This document shows, one piece after another, positions 6,511 through 7,857 of a DNA stretch of 7,857 nucleotides. A program made the translations under genes and the position numbers. A model generated the notes under the pieces. It was not told the DNA's origin. It ran no database searches and saw nothing but the letters and a program-made list of their open reading frames with translations. Source of the stretch: Calditrichota bacterium (GTDB lineage Bacteria; Calditrichota; Calditrichia; Calditrichales; Calditrichaceae); assembly GCA_024278715.1 (NCBI GenBank), contig JAJRSN010000497.1, positions 1 through 7,857 on the forward strand, written 5' to 3'. The stretch's first letter is position 1. Each line of letters begins with the position of its first letter.

Positions 6511-7200
6511 TTAAAGCCGTTTCAGGTTTTTCTTTAACCATTTTTGAACTTCGTTGTAATGGGGATAAAGGCGTTCACGGATTTTGAACTCTGCGCCGTG
6601 AATACGACGCCGGTGATTTACCTTGACCGCAGGGAGATCGATATGCAGCATTTCGTGGTACATCAAATATTCGACCACGGATTCCGGCACCTTTTTAGAA
6701 TCGAAAATCCGGCTGATCACCAGAAGATTTTTTTCGCCAGAATAAAATCCCAGCCGTCGGTAGCTTTTTTTTAAGCTCCAGCCCAACACCGGTTTTTGCA
6801 AACGATTCTCAAAAAACGCGTGATTCAGGCGGTCAAATATTTTATCGAGATTAAAATAAATTCCGACGGAATTGTAGCGAGGGGAAGGGGGACGTTTTTT
6901 GGCAGGCTGTATCAGATGCGCATTTTTCTCGAGATATTCGCGATAATGCCGATAAAGCCGGCGGTCTATTTTAAAGCGAAACAGCTTCAGGAATAAAATG
7001 GTGCACAGGGTTTTTATAATAATCTCCGGAGCGGAACGCAATGTTTCGGCAATGCGGATTTTGATCTTTCCGTCTTGAAATTTTACGGAATGTTTAAGAG
7101 AACGCGAAGGATAAAAGGAAGCTTCGATTTTCACCTGCTTTTCGGGAAAAATATCGGAAAAAACTTCCTGACACAATTGATTAAGCGCGTGATCGGTCAT
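6511..7200 (-). CDS. SprT-like zinc metalloprotease domain protein
   Basis: This 229-residue protein has a C-terminal SprT/M48-like zincin domain. The zinc-binding helix is YLMYHEMLHIDLP, with HEMLH at 182-186 and a likely third ligand His201 in RRIHGAEF. The preceding GWSLKKSYRRLGFYSGEKNLLVIS stretch forms the strands typical of this group. The family is usually annotated as SprT-like or M48-like putative metallopeptidase; the substrate is unknown. No signal peptide or transmembrane segment is evident, so it is probably cytoplasmic. The N-terminal half (about 39-92) resembles the protease core but lacks HExxH, suggesting an internal duplication. The ATG at 7200 is well bounded by an in-frame TAG at 7207-7209, although no strong Shine-Dalgarno precedes it. 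The gene stands behind the terminator of the UPF0173 gene, so it should have its own promoter within about 7201-7330; I could not identify one with confidence. Confidence 0.85.
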   Translation of the reverse strand: MTDHALNQLCQEVFSDIFPEKQVKIEASFYPSRSLKHSVKFQDGKIKIRIAETLRSAPEIIIKTLCTILFLKLFRFKIDRRLYRHYREYLEKNAHLIQPAKKRPPSPRYNSVGIYFNLDKIFDRLNHAFFENRLQKPVLGWSLKKSYRRLGFYSGEKNLLVISRIFDSKKVPESVVEYLMYHEMLHIDLPAVKVNHRRRIHGAEFKIRERLYPHYNEVQKWLKKNLKRL

Positions 7201-7331
7201 AATATTCTATTTTTGTCTGCGGTTCTGATTTTCTTCGTGTAACGGACAAATACATAAACTGTCTTATGCAGCCAATCGGGTTTTACATTTTTTCCGTTAA
7301 TCGAACATTAAAAAACATTACGTTAAAAAGT

Positions 7332-7368
7332 AAAAATCCGAGAAATGACCCACATTTCCCGGATTTTT
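7332..7368 (-). terminator. intrinsic terminator of the UPF0173 hydrolase gene
   Basis: AAAAATCCG-A-GAAATG (7332-7347) pairs with CATTTC-C-CGGATTTTT (7353-7368) around a 5-nt loop, giving a stem of about 15 bp. The single A/C mismatch on the plus strand becomes a G-U pair in the minus-strand RNA. On that strand the stem runs into TTTTTACTTTTT. It lies 16 nt after the UPF0173 stop codon and fits Rho-independent termination of that gene. The plus strand also shows a T6 run, but no plus-strand gene precedes it. Confidence 0.85.
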
Positions 7369-7384
7369 TACAATACAATTTTCG

Positions 7385-7857
7385 TCAGAATTCCAGGTTT
7401 TCCCCAACGCCGAGCACTTTTACATCAAATCCCTTGGCTTTTACCTTATCGGCAAATTCCCGAGGATCAACATCAATCACATCGAACGTCTTGTAGTGCA
7501 TCGGTATTGTCAATTTAGGTTTGACAAATTCCACAGCCTTCACCGCGTCATCGATTCCCATTGTAAAGTTATCGCCGATGTTCACCAGAAAGACGTCGAT
7601 CGGCGTCATTTCTCCGATTAAGCGCATGTCCGAGAACAATCCGGTATCTCCGGTGTGGTAAATATTCTTGCCTTCCAGCGATAAAATAACTCCGGCAGGC
7701 GTTCCGCCGTAACTTCCGTCGGGAAAAGAAGAGCCGTGCCAGGCGGGAGTGAGTTTTACCCGTCCGAACGGGAAATCGCGACCGCCGCCGATATGCAACG
7801 GATGCCCGTTAGCCCCCTGACCGTTGCAATAGTTAATGATCTCAAAATTGGAGATAA
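7385..7857 (-). CDS. UPF0173 metal-dependent hydrolase (metallo-beta-lactamase fold), 5' end outside window
   Basis: This is the C-terminal part (157 residues) of a UPF0173-family protein, a cytosolic metallo-beta-lactamase-fold hydrolase group whose physiological substrate is generally unknown. The frame stays open to the right edge. The residues upstream of the TTG at 7796-7798 (SNFEIINYCNGQGANGHPLH) continue the family consensus, so that TTG is internal. Visible family motifs are HIGGG, FGRVKLTPAWHGSSFPDG, GGTPAGVILS, IYHTGDTGLFSDM with the metal-ligand Asp, GDNFTMGIDDAVKAVEF, and IPMHYKTF with the last metal-ligand His. The N-terminal GHS/HxHGDH part is missing because the window ends. 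Members are normally about 225-230 residues, so roughly 70 residues lie outside. A strong terminator follows 16 nt after the stop. Confidence 0.92.
   Translation of the reverse strand, partial: ISNFEIINYCNGQGANGHPLHIGGGRDFPFGRVKLTPAWHGSSFPDGSYGGTPAGVILSLEGKNIYHTGDTGLFSDMRLIGEMTPIDVFLVNIGDNFTMGIDDAVKAVEFVKPKLTIPMHYKTFDVIDVDPREFADKVKAKGFDVKVLGVGENLEF

Noticed and set aside
7266..7496. Plus-strand open frame across the terminator and the end of the UPF0173 gene
   Set aside because: It contains the terminator hairpin and overlaps conserved coding sequence on the other strand; the product is not recognisable.

Overview
The window is ordinary bacterial chromosome with moderate to low GC content. 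It has dense coding, classical Shine-Dalgarno sites and short intergenic gaps. There are no tRNA or rRNA genes, CRISPR arrays, insertion sequences or phage genes. The mix of genes (an EF-G paralogue with a GHGGSGKT P-loop, an Ap4A-phosphorylase-like HIT protein, imidazolonepropionase, a Uma2 endonuclease, a SprT-like metalloprotease and a UPF0173 hydrolase) suits a free-living Gram-negative bacterium. A Calditrichota- or Bacteroidota-related lineage is my impression only; nothing in the window proves the taxonomy.

Layout from left to right. Positions 1-642 (+) hold the 3' part of a DUF72 (YecE-like) gene whose start lies left of the window. A three-gene minus-strand cluster follows, read from 4569 down to 659: a GTG-started EF-G-like translation factor, then a HIT-family nucleotide phosphorylase/hydrolase, then hutI (imidazolonepropionase). 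A strong hairpin separates the first two, and a 17-18 nt gap carrying a ribosome binding site separates the last two. Positions 4570-4902 are a 333-nt divergent intergenic region with a plausible promoter for the plus-strand FkbM-family methyltransferase (4903-5802). The 3' end of that gene overlaps by 20 nt the convergent end of a Uma2 (DUF820) endonuclease-fold gene on the minus strand. The Uma2 gene (5783-6363) is split by a one-base frameshift in an A6 run. Upstream of it on the same strand are a SprT-like zinc metalloprotease (6511-7200), a clear intrinsic terminator (7332-7368) and the 3' part of a UPF0173 metallo-beta-lactamase-fold hydrolase that runs off the right edge.

Functional coherence is limited. 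The EF-G-like/HIT/hutI cluster may be co-transcribed, but it mixes translation, dinucleotide metabolism and histidine degradation, and no other hut gene is present. The remaining genes look like independent single-gene units. I found no convincing new multi-gene system. The points most worth a second look are the homopolymer frameshift in the Uma2 gene, an apparent internal duplication with a dead first copy in the SprT-like protein, the non-canonical GTPase motifs of the EF-G paralogue, and hairpins whose mismatches become G-U pairs only in the minus-strand RNA.
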